From positions 101,207 to 165,206 of the forward strand of contig JBPWQW010000006.1 of NCBI GenBank assembly GCA_051814705.1: a stretch of DNA of 64,000 bases, given 5' to 3'. This stretch comes from Geojedonia sp051814705 (GTDB lineage Bacteria > Bacteroidota > Bacteroidia > Flavobacteriales > Flavobacteriaceae). Each line of letters opens with the position of its first letter. Position 1 is the stretch's first letter. Both the position numbers and the translations under genes were made by a program. A model generated the notes under the pieces. It made no database searches, was not told the origin of the DNA, and was given only the letters and a program-made list of their open reading frames with translations. Below, in pieces: positions 26,785 to 35,525 of this stretch.

Positions 26785-27156
26785 CTATTCAGTTTTTATG
26801 GCAATTCCTTTTTGTTTTTTTGTTTCACCTACATAAGAGTATTCAAAAGTATATGAAGAATCAGTTGTAGTCAATATTTTTAAATGAATATCCTTTCGCT
26901 CTGTCCTGTTTTTTGGGTTGATGGTTTTAAAAATAACCTCACAATCGTTAACCCAGCGTACTGTACTGGAATCCTTTACCCCTTTATAAGTTTCAATTTG
27001 TAAAGTTTCGGACCTACTGAACGTTGAGGTAAAAGTTTCGCCATTTATCACAATCTCACTTTTAAAGTTTCCGGTTTTAAAATTTTCGCAATTGCGGGTG
27101 TTTTGATAACATGCCGTTACAGACAGAAATAATACACACAAAATAAAAAGTCTCAT
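26785..27156 (-). CDS. small conserved lipoprotein upstream of terC
   Basis: 123 residues with a lipoprotein signal: MRLFILCVLFLSVTAC, lipobox VTAC. The mature part has paired Cys residues (NCENF and NDCEV) and strands such as FKSEIVINGETF, VRWVNDCEVIFKTINP and TFEYSYVGETKKQK. From memory, short Bacteroidota proteins of this type are sometimes labelled 'DNA topoisomerase IV' in databases, which its sequence does not support; the label may come from its neighbours. It is probably translated with terC. Function unknown. Confidence 0.75.
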   Translation of the reverse strand: MRLFILCVLFLSVTACYQNTRNCENFKTGNFKSEIVINGETFTSTFSRSETLQIETYKGVKDSSTVRWVNDCEVIFKTINPKNRTERKDIHLKILTTTDSSYTFEYSYVGETKKQKGIAIKTE

Positions 27157-27241
27157 ATCAATTAAATTTATACAAAATTAACAAAGATTAGTTGTATTAA
27201 AACCTTTTGTTTGATTTAGTATCTAAAATTAAAAGATGAAG

Positions 27242-27610
27242 CTATAAATTTTCAAAGCTTTGAAAACTACCATTGTTATAAAAAATGACAATACGCTCTA
27301 TTCCATTATCAGATTTTGAAGGGCTCGACGGTTTTGAGTCATGTAGTGGAATTTTGTCCTCGTCAAGTTTTTCTTTTTTTAGCTCAGCGGGAAATGTGCC
27401 CTTTCCATTTAAGAGCCAATAGAGTTCTACTTCGGGAAAGGAGGAAAGAACTTTTAACACAAAGTCCAAACTCGGCTTATTTCTACCTGATAAAATATGA
27501 GAAATGCTTGAGCGTTGAACGCCGATTTTTTCTGCAAACGACGAGGACGATTCTCCGTAAAATTCCATTACTTTTTGAAGGCGTTTGACAAAATCATCAG
27601 TGTTTATCAT
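27242..27610 (-). CDS. XRE-family helix-turn-helix regulator
   Basis: 122 residues. The N-terminal XRE-type HTH is seen at about residues 9-60: VKRLQKVMEFYGESSSSFAE, then KIGVQRSSISHILSGRNKPS and LDFVLKVLSSFPEVELYWLL, which follows the SinR/lambda-repressor pattern. The C-terminal half is short, polar and probably flexible, with the last strand IERIVIFYNNGSFQSFE. It is divergent from the M14 peptidase gene. The intergenic region holds an inverted repeat near its own promoter (27662-27686) and three copies of TGTTTACA near the other promoter, so it could regulate itself and the peptidase gene. Confidence 0.85.
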   Translation of the reverse strand: MINTDDFVKRLQKVMEFYGESSSSFAEKIGVQRSSISHILSGRNKPSLDFVLKVLSSFPEVELYWLLNGKGTFPAELKKEKLDEDKIPLHDSKPSSPSKSDNGIERIVIFYNNGSFQSFENL

Positions 27611-27641
27611 TGTAAACTCATAAAGGTTTAGTTTGAGATTA

Positions 27642-27649
27642 CAAATGTA
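27642..27649 (-). promoter_or_regulatory. predicted -7 box of the XRE gene
   Basis: On the minus strand the sequence reads TACATTTG, a full match to the Bacteroidota -7 consensus TAnnTTTG, 32 bp before the XRE start codon. Confidence 0.55.
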
Positions 27650-27661
27650 AATATTTATTGC

Positions 27662-27686
27662 TAGTGTTGCTTAATATTTAACACTA
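27662..27686. promoter_or_regulatory. inverted repeat, possible operator of the XRE gene
   Basis: TAGTGTT and AACACTA, 11 bp apart, form a perfect inverted repeat located where the -33 region of the XRE promoter should lie. A dimeric HTH repressor bound here would block RNA polymerase, so autorepression is a plausible inference. Confidence 0.45.
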
Positions 27687-27824
27687 AAATAAAAATTATA
27701 TTAAACTATATGTTAAATTAAAGTATATGAAATAACTGATATACAATTAAATAGTATATAAAATAAAACAATCATATTTTTCATACCTTAAACCTTGCAT
27801 TTTTTGGCCTATTATGTAGATCAA

Positions 27825-27880
27825 TGTAAACAAATCATAAGAATTTACTGTTTACAAATGTGAATTTATTATTGTTTACA
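27825..27880. promoter_or_regulatory. three TGTTTACA sites at 24-bp spacing
   Basis: TGTAAACA (27825, reverse orientation) and TGTTTACA (27849 and 27873) start exactly 24 bp apart. The third overlaps the -7 box of the peptidase promoter, and the second lies where the -33 element would be. They may be binding sites of the adjacent XRE regulator or another factor. Confidence 0.4.
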
Positions 27881-27884
27881 TTTG
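27877..27884 (+). promoter_or_regulatory. predicted -7 box of the M14 peptidase gene
   Basis: TACATTTG matches TAnnTTTG and is 18 bp upstream of the ATG at 27903, implying a very short 5' UTR. Confidence 0.55.
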
Positions 27885-27902
27885 TTCCTTATCAATTATG
27901 TA

Positions 27903-29057
27903 ATGACAGTAGCTTTATTAAATCAACTTCAAAAAACAAGCATCGAAACATCACTTTTTCATCGATACATAACCTTACACCAAATCGTTACCCCGCTAAA
28001 AAAACACGAAAGTCATTTTGATATTAAGGTTATTGGCAAGTCGGTTTTAGGCGAACCGATTCATGCCATTACAGTTGGTATTGGAAAAAGAAAAATTTTA
28101 ATGTGGTCGCAAATGCACGGCAATGAAACGACGACCACAAAAGCTGTGTTTGATCTTCTTAATCTTTTTGCCAAAAGCAAGCAAAAGGAGGTTATAAACT
28201 TATTAGAGTCCTGTACAATCGCCATAATTCCCTTACTTAATCCCGATGGAGCCAAAGCCTACACTCGATTAAATGCCAATCAAGTGGATTTGAACAGAGA
28301 TGCGCAAGACTTATCTCAACCTGAGAGTCGGGTTTTAAGAACTTACTTTAATGACTTTAAACCAAATTATTGTTTTAATCTACATGGGCAACGCACAATT
28401 TTTAGCGCGGGAAGCAACAAGTTGCCGGCTACCATATCGTTTTTAGCTCCAGCACAAGATGAACTGTGTACGGTTACTGATAATCGCAAAAAAGCGATGG
28501 AAATCATTTCAGTAATGAATACCATGTTACAAGAACAGATCCCTAATCAGGTTGGAATTTATGACGATGCTTTTAATATCAATTGTGTAGGTGATACGTT
28601 TCAGTCTCATAACACACCAACAATTCTTGTAGAAGCTGGGCACTTTCCAAACGATTATGCTAGAGAAGAAACAAGACGCTATATATTTCATTCTCTTTTA
28701 ACAGCTTTGGATTATATAGCTACAACTGAAATAACTGGAGATTTATTTAAGCAGTATTTAGATATTCCTGCAAACGAAAAGTTATTTTATGATATCATCA
28801 TCCGAAATGCATCTGTAAATTCTCAAATACTGGATATTGGTATCCTGTATCAGGAAAAATTGATCAATAATAAAATTGAATTTATTCCAAAAGTGGAAAA
28901 AATTTCGAATTTGAAGGAGTTTTATGGTCATAGAGAGATCAATGCTAGTAACAGTGAAGTGTTTGGCCATGATTTACAAGTTATTCATGAAGGCATCGAA
29001 ATCGATATAGTTTTAGTTAAAAGCGAAAGAATCTCATTGATTTGGGAAAATAACTGA
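27903..29057 (+). CDS. M14-family zinc metallopeptidase
   Basis: I chose the ATG at 27903; the frame can open at a TTG at 27882, but that codon lies inside the predicted -7 box. The 384-residue protein has the M14 zinc site MHGNETT (HxxE) and the later His in NLHGQRTIFSAG, plus the NPDGAKAYTRLNANQVDLNRDA motif, where Asn-Arg is the substrate-binding pair. A possible catalytic Glu lies in VEAGHFPND. No signal peptide is visible, so it is probably cytoplasmic and may be of the succinylglutamate desuccinylase/carboxypeptidase type. It is followed by an Lrp-type regulator 64 bp away. Substrate unknown. Confidence 0.85.
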   Translation: MTVALLNQLQKTSIETSLFHRYITLHQIVTPLKKHESHFDIKVIGKSVLGEPIHAITVGIGKRKILMWSQMHGNETTTTKAVFDLLNLFAKSKQKEVINLLESCTIAIIPLLNPDGAKAYTRLNANQVDLNRDAQDLSQPESRVLRTYFNDFKPNYCFNLHGQRTIFSAGSNKLPATISFLAPAQDELCTVTDNRKKAMEIISVMNTMLQEQIPNQVGIYDDAFNINCVGDTFQSHNTPTILVEAGHFPNDYAREETRRYIFHSLLTALDYIATTEITGDLFKQYLDIPANEKLFYDIIIRNASVNSQILDIGILYQEKLINNKIEFIPKVEKISNLKEFYGHREINASNSEVFGHDLQVIHEGIEIDIVLVKSERISLIWENN

Positions 29058-29089
29058 ATTTACATGTATTATCTTCAGTAAAAATCCAT

Positions 29090-29097
29090 TAATTTTG
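29090..29097 (+). promoter_or_regulatory. predicted -7 box of the Lrp-type gene
   Basis: TAATTTTG matches TAnnTTTG and lies 24 bp before the ATG at 29122. Confidence 0.5.
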
Positions 29098-29121
29098 TAT
29101 AAAATTTAATAAATTAATAAG

Positions 29122-29601
29122 ATGGGGAAATATAAATTAGATGAAGTTGATCATCAAATTTTGGAAATGCTAATTGATAATACCAGAATTCCTTTTACTG
29201 ATATCGCAAAAAAATTGATAATTTCAGCAGGTACAGTTCATGTGAGGGTAAAAAAGATGGAAGAAGCAGGAATAATTCAAGGTTCTTCATTGACATTAGA
29301 CTACAAAAAATTAGGTTATTCATTTATAGCCTACGTTGGTGTCTTTTTGAATAATACATCACAAACAAATTTTGTTTTGGAACGGATAAATAAAATTCCC
29401 TATGTTACTGTAGCACATATCACTACGGGTAAATTTAATATATTTTGCAAAGTAAGAGCAAAAAACACCTCTCATGCCAAGGATATTATATTTATGTTGG
29501 ATGATATTGAAGGGGTTTATAGAACAGAGACCATGATTTCTTTAGAAGAAAGCATTAACGACAAAAAACGATTAATGCATACGATATTTAAAGAAATGTA
29601 A
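29122..29601 (+). CDS. Lrp/AsnC-family transcriptional regulator
   Basis: 159 residues. The N-terminal winged HTH is visible at residues ~5-55 (DEVDHQILEMLIDNTRIPFTD to ISAGTVHVRVKKMEEAG), followed by a RAM/ligand-binding domain (SFIAYVGVFLNN, PYVTVAHITTGKFNIFCKVRA). Lrp-family proteins sense amino acids. The family fits the amino-acid theme of the window (hutH, thrABC, serA/C), but none of those genes is adjacent. It ends in a clear terminator. Target genes unknown. Confidence 0.93.
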   Translation: MGKYKLDEVDHQILEMLIDNTRIPFTDIAKKLIISAGTVHVRVKKMEEAGIIQGSSLTLDYKKLGYSFIAYVGVFLNNTSQTNFVLERINKIPYVTVAHITTGKFNIFCKVRAKNTSHAKDIIFMLDDIEGVYRTETMISLEESINDKKRLMHTIFKEM

Positions 29602-29623
29602 TCAATTCATATAAATTATATAG

Positions 29624-29661
29624 AAAACCCATGTTTTGAATTGCTCATCCATGGGTTTTTT
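29624..29661 (+). terminator. intrinsic terminator after the Lrp-type gene
   Basis: AAAACCCATG and CATGGGTTTT flank a 16-nt loop and end in a T-tract, 23 bp after the stop codon. Confidence 0.85.
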
Positions 29662-29695
29662 GTTATATTTAATTGAATTAAAAGAATATAAAAAG

Positions 29696-30226
29696 ATGAC
29701 AAAAGAGGATTTAAATTCTGGTGAATTCAACCCGTATTATGGGACTTATATTAACAAAACAAATAGACTTACTTTAAGAGGTGGTCTTAAAAGTTCTGGA
29801 AAACAAACCATTACATTTTTAAAGAGTATTCCACCTGATAAATTGGAGTTTCGCTATGCCAATGGCAAATGGACTATCAAGGAAATTATACAGCACCTTA
29901 TGGATGCCGAACGTGTTTTTGCTTATCGTGCCTTAAGAATTGCTCGACAGGATAAAACACCACTTGCTGGTTTTGAGCAGGACGGTTATGTTTTATCAAG
30001 TGGAGCCAACAATCGATCCATTGAAGACCTAATCAATGAATTTAAAGCCGTTAAAATGGCGACTGTTAGCTTGTTTGATAGTTTTCCTGATGAAGTGTTA
30101 CTTGAGCTTGGGACCGCAAGTAATAGCCCTGTTTCTGTAAGGGCTCTTGGGTTTATCATTATGGGGCATGAGATACATCACTGCGAATTGATTAAGCAGC
30201 GTTATTTAAATATGACGATAATTTAA
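29696..30226 (+). CDS. DinB-like four-helix protein
   Basis: 176 residues from the ATG at 29696; a longer frame begins at 29636, inside the preceding terminator hairpin, so I rejected it. The DinB/YfiT-like helical fold is recognisable in KWTIKEIIQHLMDAERVFAYRAL with the metal-binding His, and in ALGFIIMGHEIHHCELIKQRYL, where GHEIHH supplies two more His ligands. Such proteins often act as thiol-dependent transferases or remain uncharacterised. The stop overlaps the converging TonB receptor stop by 4 bp. Confidence 0.88.
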   Translation: MTKEDLNSGEFNPYYGTYINKTNRLTLRGGLKSSGKQTITFLKSIPPDKLEFRYANGKWTIKEIIQHLMDAERVFAYRALRIARQDKTPLAGFEQDGYVLSSGANNRSIEDLINEFKAVKMATVSLFDSFPDEVLLELGTASNSPVSVRALGFIIMGHEIHHCELIKQRYLNMTII

Positions 30227-32505
30227 AGCACATATTTCAAATTTAAACCCGCATAATAATTTGAAGGTTCTCCGGGATAATAATATCTGGGTGCAGTACC
30301 GCCAAAGCCTTCAGCATTGATAAGTAACATAGAGGCGTACTGTTCATCAAAAATGTTATTAAAACCCACGAAGGCGTCAAATTGCACTTTTTTTTCTGTA
30401 TCAGATTTAAAGCCAAATTTGGTGTTCATCAATTTGTAGCTATCGGAATACACGGTGTTATCATCGCGAATTGGGATTTTTCCAACGTAGTTGTAATTTA
30501 AAAGAACATAAAACCCAAGAAGGGTTTTCATATTTAAATTTGAATAGAAACTAAGGTTTGGGACTCCAGTTAGGTCATTTTCTGAATAATCCGCCATATC
30601 ATCAATAAAATCCTTGAACTTAAAATTATTATAGGTCAATGAGTTGGAATGATTGATAGTCAAGTTTTTAGACTTTAATAAGGAATATTCCATGGCAAAC
30701 TCCAATCCGTTATATTGTGTTTTACCGGCATTTACACCAATAAATTCATCACTAGCAGTACGTCTGGCAACCAATAAATTTTTGACATCCATTCTATAAA
30801 GTGCTATATCAAAATGCAGGTGATTAGCAAACAGGCTACCCCGACTTCCAATTTCATAATTCCAGCCGCTTTCAGGCTTTATATTAGTGTTTATTAAACC
30901 ATCTGGCAACAAGGTTTCTTCTAGTGAAGGAGGGGAGAACCCATGACCTACTGTGGTATAAACCATGATGTTTTTAGCAATTTGATGGGTAAGCCCTAAT
31001 TTTGGGGAAAGGATTTTGTCAAAACTGTATTGGCCTGAAAAATCCGCTCCGTCCCTCATCAATCTATCCTTTAAAGTGTAGGATGTGGAATTAAAATTTA
31101 GTCCAAAAGTAAAAATTGTGTTTTTGGACAGCTGGTATTTTGAATCCAGAAATAAATTGAAATACCTGCGGTTTTCCTTAAAATCACTTAACACATCTCC
31201 TTGTACACTTCCTGCCTCTGGCGGATAATCTTGATATAGATTTTCATAGGTTTGATAGGTGTTATGGTCCTTAAAAAGTTCTCCCCCAAGTGTCCATTCC
31301 AATGATTTTCCAAATACTTTGAATTCTGAAACAACTCGAGACCGCAACCCGATCCCTCTTGTTTTTTCCTGTAATACGTTAAAAGGTCTTGGTTCATACG
31401 AATTTTGAAATGAAGTAAACAAACTGGTATAGTGTTTTGTTTGTTGTGAATACTCATGTTGCCAAGACAGACCAAACAATCCTTTTTGATAATCTTCATA
31501 ACCTTTGGAACGCTTCCAGGTAAACGCAGCGGACTTTGGGCTGTTCAAATATGCGTCCTCATTGATGGAGCTTGGTATAAAGGCCTTCAAATCGGTATAA
31601 TTTCCAATAAAGGTGAGTTGGTTTGATTCTCCTAAAAAATGTTGGGAGGCAACAGTAAAGGTCTGTCTATCCGTTTGATTATTTTCTCTATAGCCATCAC
31701 TATGGAGGTTAGAATAGGTTAAGCTGGCCGTATTTTGTAAATCGGCTAAATTGGCCTGCAACAGTTGTTTTTGCAACCCAAAAGACCCAAAGGTATAAGT
31801 ACTGTTAACAGAAAATTCATCCAATTTCCCCTTGTAAGGAATCAATTCAATCGTGCCACCCAGGCCTGCACCATAAGTGCTTGATGATGGTCCTTTTGAA
31901 ATTTCAACACGCCCCAAGGTGCTCATTTCAATATCCTCAATAGTAGATGTGCCCGAACCATTGGTGAGTGGAATATCTTGATAATACGCCCTTATTTTAC
32001 TCGTTCCAAATAGATTTCGTGAGCCAATGCCTCGAATGGTTATTCGGTTAGTGGTCAAGGTGCCATTATGCATAAAAACACCTGGAACTGTATTTAATAT
32101 TGGCGCCATATTGACCGAATTATTATTTTGGATATCTTGAACGGACAGTACCGAAATAGCTGTAGCTAAGGTTTTTAATTGGCTTTTAAAATTATTGGAG
32201 GTGATGATGATTTCATTCAGATCTTCTGGAATAGCTATGAGCTGAATGATGATAAAAGCATCATTGGAAATGCTGACAGTTTTTGAATCATAACCTGCTT
32301 TGGAAAATAAATAGGTATCGGCTTTTGGAAGCATAAATCTACCATTTGAGCTTGTAGCTGTTGAAAAAGTACTATCGGCATTCACAATGACAACATTTGA
32401 CAGCTCCAAAGCGTTTTCGCTATCTATTACTTTTCCAGAACCGTTTTGGGCAAAGACTGAGATGCTTATTATTAAACAAACGAGTACTAAAATTTGGAAT
32501 TTCAT
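30223..32505 (-). CDS. TonB-dependent receptor (siderophore-type)
   Basis: 760 residues. A signal peptide (MKFQILVLVCLIISISVFAQ) is followed by a short carboxypeptidase-regulatory-like domain (GSGKVIDSENALELSNVVI to GYDSKTVSISND, ~22-95), the plug (VSVLSVQDIQNNNS region; ITIRGIGSRNLFGTSKIRA; ISKGPSSSTYGAGLGGTIEL), and a 22-strand-type barrel ending in NYYAGLNLKYVL. The plug resembles FecA/iron-siderophore receptors. The next gene upstream on the same strand encodes an alpha/beta esterase with tetratricopeptide-like repeats, as in siderophore-hydrolase loci, so iron or another chelate is a plausible substrate. Confidence 0.88.
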   Translation of the reverse strand: MKFQILVLVCLIISISVFAQNGSGKVIDSENALELSNVVIVNADSTFSTATSSNGRFMLPKADTYLFSKAGYDSKTVSISNDAFIIIQLIAIPEDLNEIIITSNNFKSQLKTLATAISVLSVQDIQNNNSVNMAPILNTVPGVFMHNGTLTTNRITIRGIGSRNLFGTSKIRAYYQDIPLTNGSGTSTIEDIEMSTLGRVEISKGPSSSTYGAGLGGTIELIPYKGKLDEFSVNSTYTFGSFGLQKQLLQANLADLQNTASLTYSNLHSDGYRENNQTDRQTFTVASQHFLGESNQLTFIGNYTDLKAFIPSSINEDAYLNSPKSAAFTWKRSKGYEDYQKGLFGLSWQHEYSQQTKHYTSLFTSFQNSYEPRPFNVLQEKTRGIGLRSRVVSEFKVFGKSLEWTLGGELFKDHNTYQTYENLYQDYPPEAGSVQGDVLSDFKENRRYFNLFLDSKYQLSKNTIFTFGLNFNSTSYTLKDRLMRDGADFSGQYSFDKILSPKLGLTHQIAKNIMVYTTVGHGFSPPSLEETLLPDGLINTNIKPESGWNYEIGSRGSLFANHLHFDIALYRMDVKNLLVARRTASDEFIGVNAGKTQYNGLEFAMEYSLLKSKNLTINHSNSLTYNNFKFKDFIDDMADYSENDLTGVPNLSFYSNLNMKTLLGFYVLLNYNYVGKIPIRDDNTVYSDSYKLMNTKFGFKSDTEKKVQFDAFVGFNNIFDEQYASMLLINAEGFGGTAPRYYYPGEPSNYYAGLNLKYVL

Positions 32506-32740
32506 TTGTGATGGAGTCAGTTTTCAATTATAAATTTTAGATGATGGTGTTGGTATAGTTCATTAGGATAAAGAGGGAGCACTTCATCATCACAAGTTTT
32601 AGTGTTTTATAATAAGATGTTAAATTTTCTTTCAATGCTAAAAATAGATTGATAAATTCTTAAAGATATATAGATTATACCTAATGACTTAAAGAGTTTA
32701 TTCATATATAATTCTATCGGTATTTATTTTCAATTATGAG

Positions 32741-33994
32741 CTAGTGTTGTTTTTTAAGAGCATCGAGCTTTTCCTGCGAATAGCTATTGCCTCCTCCTGT
32801 ACTCATAGCCTTTTCATAAGCTGTAATGGCCTGGTCACGCTCTTCTACAGCGGCATAATAATCACCTAATGAATCGTATACATTAGAGTGATTTGGAAAA
32901 TTTTTCACATTTAAACTAAAAAAAGCATGTGCTTTTTCATTCAATCCTTGCTGCATACATGCATAACCCAATTGGTTAATTAAATCTTCTGGTGGTAATT
33001 CTGTAAATCCCATCTTATCCGACACCTGTTTATAATGTTTTTCTATTAAACTTATAGCATCTGTATCGTTACCTTCTGGATTAAAAATGAGTGGGATAAC
33101 TGTAGTATCCAAATCAAACCATGAAAACAAAAATCGTAGCCCGTCATAGGTAGCGATAAGTGGCACACTCCCATGGCTATCATTTGGGTAGTATTTGGAA
33201 GCAAAAGATAACCCGCTTCTAGAATTTGGAACGACCTCATTACTAAAACTTAAAATATCTCGAATATGTTGCGTCATGGCGGTTGTGTCTTGCATTACCG
33301 AAGTCGTATCCATATTTGGAGGCAAGGTATTGGCTATTCCAATAAACAGGCTTTTTTGTGAAAAATCACGACTATTCAGTAGTGTTTTAGATTCATGCAT
33401 TAAAGCCGAATCAGCCCACCGTAAACTCGGGTCGATCGCTAAATAACTATTAAATAATTCAGGGCGTTTCAGCAATGTATTAACAACCATCAAGCCACCA
33501 AGTGAATGTCCAATAAATAGACGGTAAGGCTTCGTGGGGTAATGACTTTCAATATACGGCATCAGTTCTTGTTCCATAAAGTCCAAAAATTGCTCTCCGC
33601 CACCGGATGTATTTGGGTTGGTATCACCCGGAAACATCTCGTTTGCATGAGTTGGTGTCAAATCCCGTAAACGATCGGTATTTGGAATTCCCACCACAAT
33701 CATTTTGGGCACTACAGTATTCCCGTTAATTGTGCTCAATTGCTGTATCAAGCCAACTACAGATGGGAAATGTCCATCGCCATCTAGTAAATAGACCACT
33801 GGGTAAGTCGTATCTGAATTGGGAGGTGAGTCGGGAACATATACCCAAACTTTTCGTTGCTCGTTAAGTATGGTAGACAGCAGACTGTCCTCAGTACCAA
33901 TAATTATTTTACCAGCGTCAACCTGTTGCGACTGTACCGTGGTAAAACTAAAGGCAAAAACTGTTGAAATGATAAAAGCCGATAATGATTTCAT
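32741..33994 (-). CDS. exported alpha/beta-hydrolase (putative esterase) with C-terminal TPR
   Basis: 417 residues. A signal peptide (MKSLSAFIISTVFAFSFTTVQSQ) precedes a putative-esterase (PF00756-like) domain: VVYLLDGDGHFPSVVG near residue 66, the nucleophile Ser164 in GHSLGGLMVV, and a His in YYPNDSHGSVPL. Relatives include Fes/IroE-type enterobactin hydrolases and other carboxylesterases. The C-terminal 100 residues contain TPR-like helices (LGYACMQQGLNEKAHAFFSLN, YDSLGDYYAAVEERDQAITAY). The TonB receptor downstream supports a substrate delivered from outside. Periplasmic location is inferred. Confidence 0.85.
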   Translation of the reverse strand: MKSLSAFIISTVFAFSFTTVQSQQVDAGKIIIGTEDSLLSTILNEQRKVWVYVPDSPPNSDTTYPVVYLLDGDGHFPSVVGLIQQLSTINGNTVVPKMIVVGIPNTDRLRDLTPTHANEMFPGDTNPNTSGGGEQFLDFMEQELMPYIESHYPTKPYRLFIGHSLGGLMVVNTLLKRPELFNSYLAIDPSLRWADSALMHESKTLLNSRDFSQKSLFIGIANTLPPNMDTTSVMQDTTAMTQHIRDILSFSNEVVPNSRSGLSFASKYYPNDSHGSVPLIATYDGLRFLFSWFDLDTTVIPLIFNPEGNDTDAISLIEKHYKQVSDKMGFTELPPEDLINQLGYACMQQGLNEKAHAFFSLNVKNFPNHSNVYDSLGDYYAAVEERDQAITAYEKAMSTGGGNSYSQEKLDALKKQH

Positions 33995-34258
33995 TTGAAG
34001 TAGTTGTTAATTATTAAACGCTTACAGGTGCTGAAATATAAGTTCTTAGCTCGAAAAATAACCTAAAACAACTAATTTAGTAAAATTGGAACGAACCTAA
34101 TGAAAAACCTAAAAGATTTTAGGGCTGGAAGAGGGCTGATGCTTACTTTTCGTAGTATTTAGCACCAATCATTAGTATTTGAATCTATTATTAAATGGAT
34201 TTATAAGAGTGAATCCTAAAATAAAGCTTGTACTTTAAATGGTCTTGCCTGCAATATT

Positions 34259-34585
34259 TTATAGATTATTAATAGCGCCAACTAATATAAAACATTCGGT
34301 ATCAGTAGGGTTGTCTATGCTGTGTTTTATGGAACTTGGTAAGACGAAGAAATCATCTTGCTCACCTTCATAATTATGTTGACCAATTGTAATTTTTGGC
34401 TTTCCGGTAAGAACATAAATAAATTCGGTTTTATTAGGATGAAGGTGTGATGGATATGTGGAAAAGGGACTTACTTTAACTTTTTTAAAACCACCATTTT
34501 CCAAATTAATTAGATTCATTCCTGAGAAGCCTTTTACTTTTCCAGCTTCAAAATCCATTAGATTTGTTTTTTTATAATTTTCCAT
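34259..34585 (-). CDS. cupin-domain protein
   Basis: 108 residues with a single cupin barrel: the motif-1 region FSTYPSHLHPNKTEFIYVLTGKP and the motif-2 region FFVLPSSIKHSIDNPTDTE. The His and Glu residues in SHLHPNKTE and KHSID could bind a metal. No signal peptide. It lies alone between regions without genes, with no operon partners. Function unknown; small cupins often act on sugars or as metal-dependent enzymes. Confidence 0.85.
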   Translation of the reverse strand: MENYKKTNLMDFEAGKVKGFSGMNLINLENGGFKKVKVSPFSTYPSHLHPNKTEFIYVLTGKPKITIGQHNYEGEQDDFFVLPSSIKHSIDNPTDTECFILVGAINNL

Positions 34586-34932
34586 TATTTCTGAATATTG
34601 CCAACGGATTTATATAAATTTCCGTTGTGGAAAATTAATAAAAAGAAATGTAAAAAGGTAGGAAAATTAATAAGAAAAGGAATTTTTCAGAAGGGAAAAC
34701 AGACTGAAATGGATTTTACATGATATAGGTTTGTCTTTCAGTAATTTATAAATTAATATTATTCGTTTTGGAAGTCAAGTCAAAAGGCTTAAAACTAGCA
34801 GTTAAATCTAAGGATGGTACAAAGTTGATGTGTTCTACTGTGTTTATGTATGAGGAATAGCGGATTTTAAATACTACCTAATGGCATGAAATAAATCCGC
34901 TATTGCCTATACAAATTGTTTACTGATGAGCT
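34586..34932. other. intergenic stretch with a 12-bp hairpin
   Basis: 347 bp without a convincing gene. The only structure I see is AATAGCGGATTT (34856-34867) pairing perfectly with AAATCCGCTATT (34893-34904) around a 25-nt loop. There is no T-tract, so it is not an ordinary terminator for the gene that ends at 34933. Confidence 0.45.
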
Positions 34933-35415
34933 TTATTTTTTACTATTCAGTAGATTGTTAATCAATATATGCCATTTTTCTATCGATTGTAATTCTCCAC
35001 TAAGTTGAAAGCTTACTTCAGCATTATAAAATTCCAAAACCATGTCAGACTTGTTCGTATCAACAGGGCTAAGAATTAAGTTTAGACGATCAATTATTTT
35101 ATCGTTATTAGCAGTTGTTCTTCTAATATTGGATAGTTCACATTTTTTAATCGTGGTAAGATCAACAAATTGCTGTTTAACTACGTCCTCTATTTTTGAA
35201 ACGAAGGACACCGCTTTTTTAGATTCATCTATACCAATGGCATAGTATCCGCAAGATTCGCTCTGAGTTATTTCACTTTGATGCTGGTTCGCTAAATTTT
35301 TAACCAGCATCAATAGTTGTTTTTCTTTTTTCTTTCTACTTCTAGTTGTTAATACAAAAGGCAGCGCGCATACTGCAACACCTAAAATTCCTATAATTGC
35401 TACTCCTAAATTCAT
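34933..35415 (-). CDS. small membrane-anchored protein of unknown function
   Basis: 160 residues from the ATG at 35415, where a membrane anchor starts (MNLGVAIIGILGVAVCALPF); the open frame extends to 35469 but would add a polar leader. The soluble part begins with a basic stretch (TTRSRKKKEKQLL) and then forms strands and helices without a known motif. It is near the antiporter gene and a secreted protein gene on the same strand but separated by 110 bp. I do not recognise the family. Confidence 0.65.
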   Translation of the reverse strand: MNLGVAIIGILGVAVCALPFVLTTRSRKKKEKQLLMLVKNLANQHQSEITQSESCGYYAIGIDESKKAVSFVSKIEDVVKQQFVDLTTIKKCELSNIRRTTANNDKIIDRLNLILSPVDTNKSDMVLEFYNAEVSFQLSGELQSIEKWHILINNLLNSKK

Positions 35416-35525
35416 GTTATTATTTTTTAATTTTTGATATAATGAGTTCTGTATGAGGTGGAAATCCACAACATATTTATAAGTTGATTACAACTACACA
35501 ACAGGTAGTTTCTAATAAACAGGGA

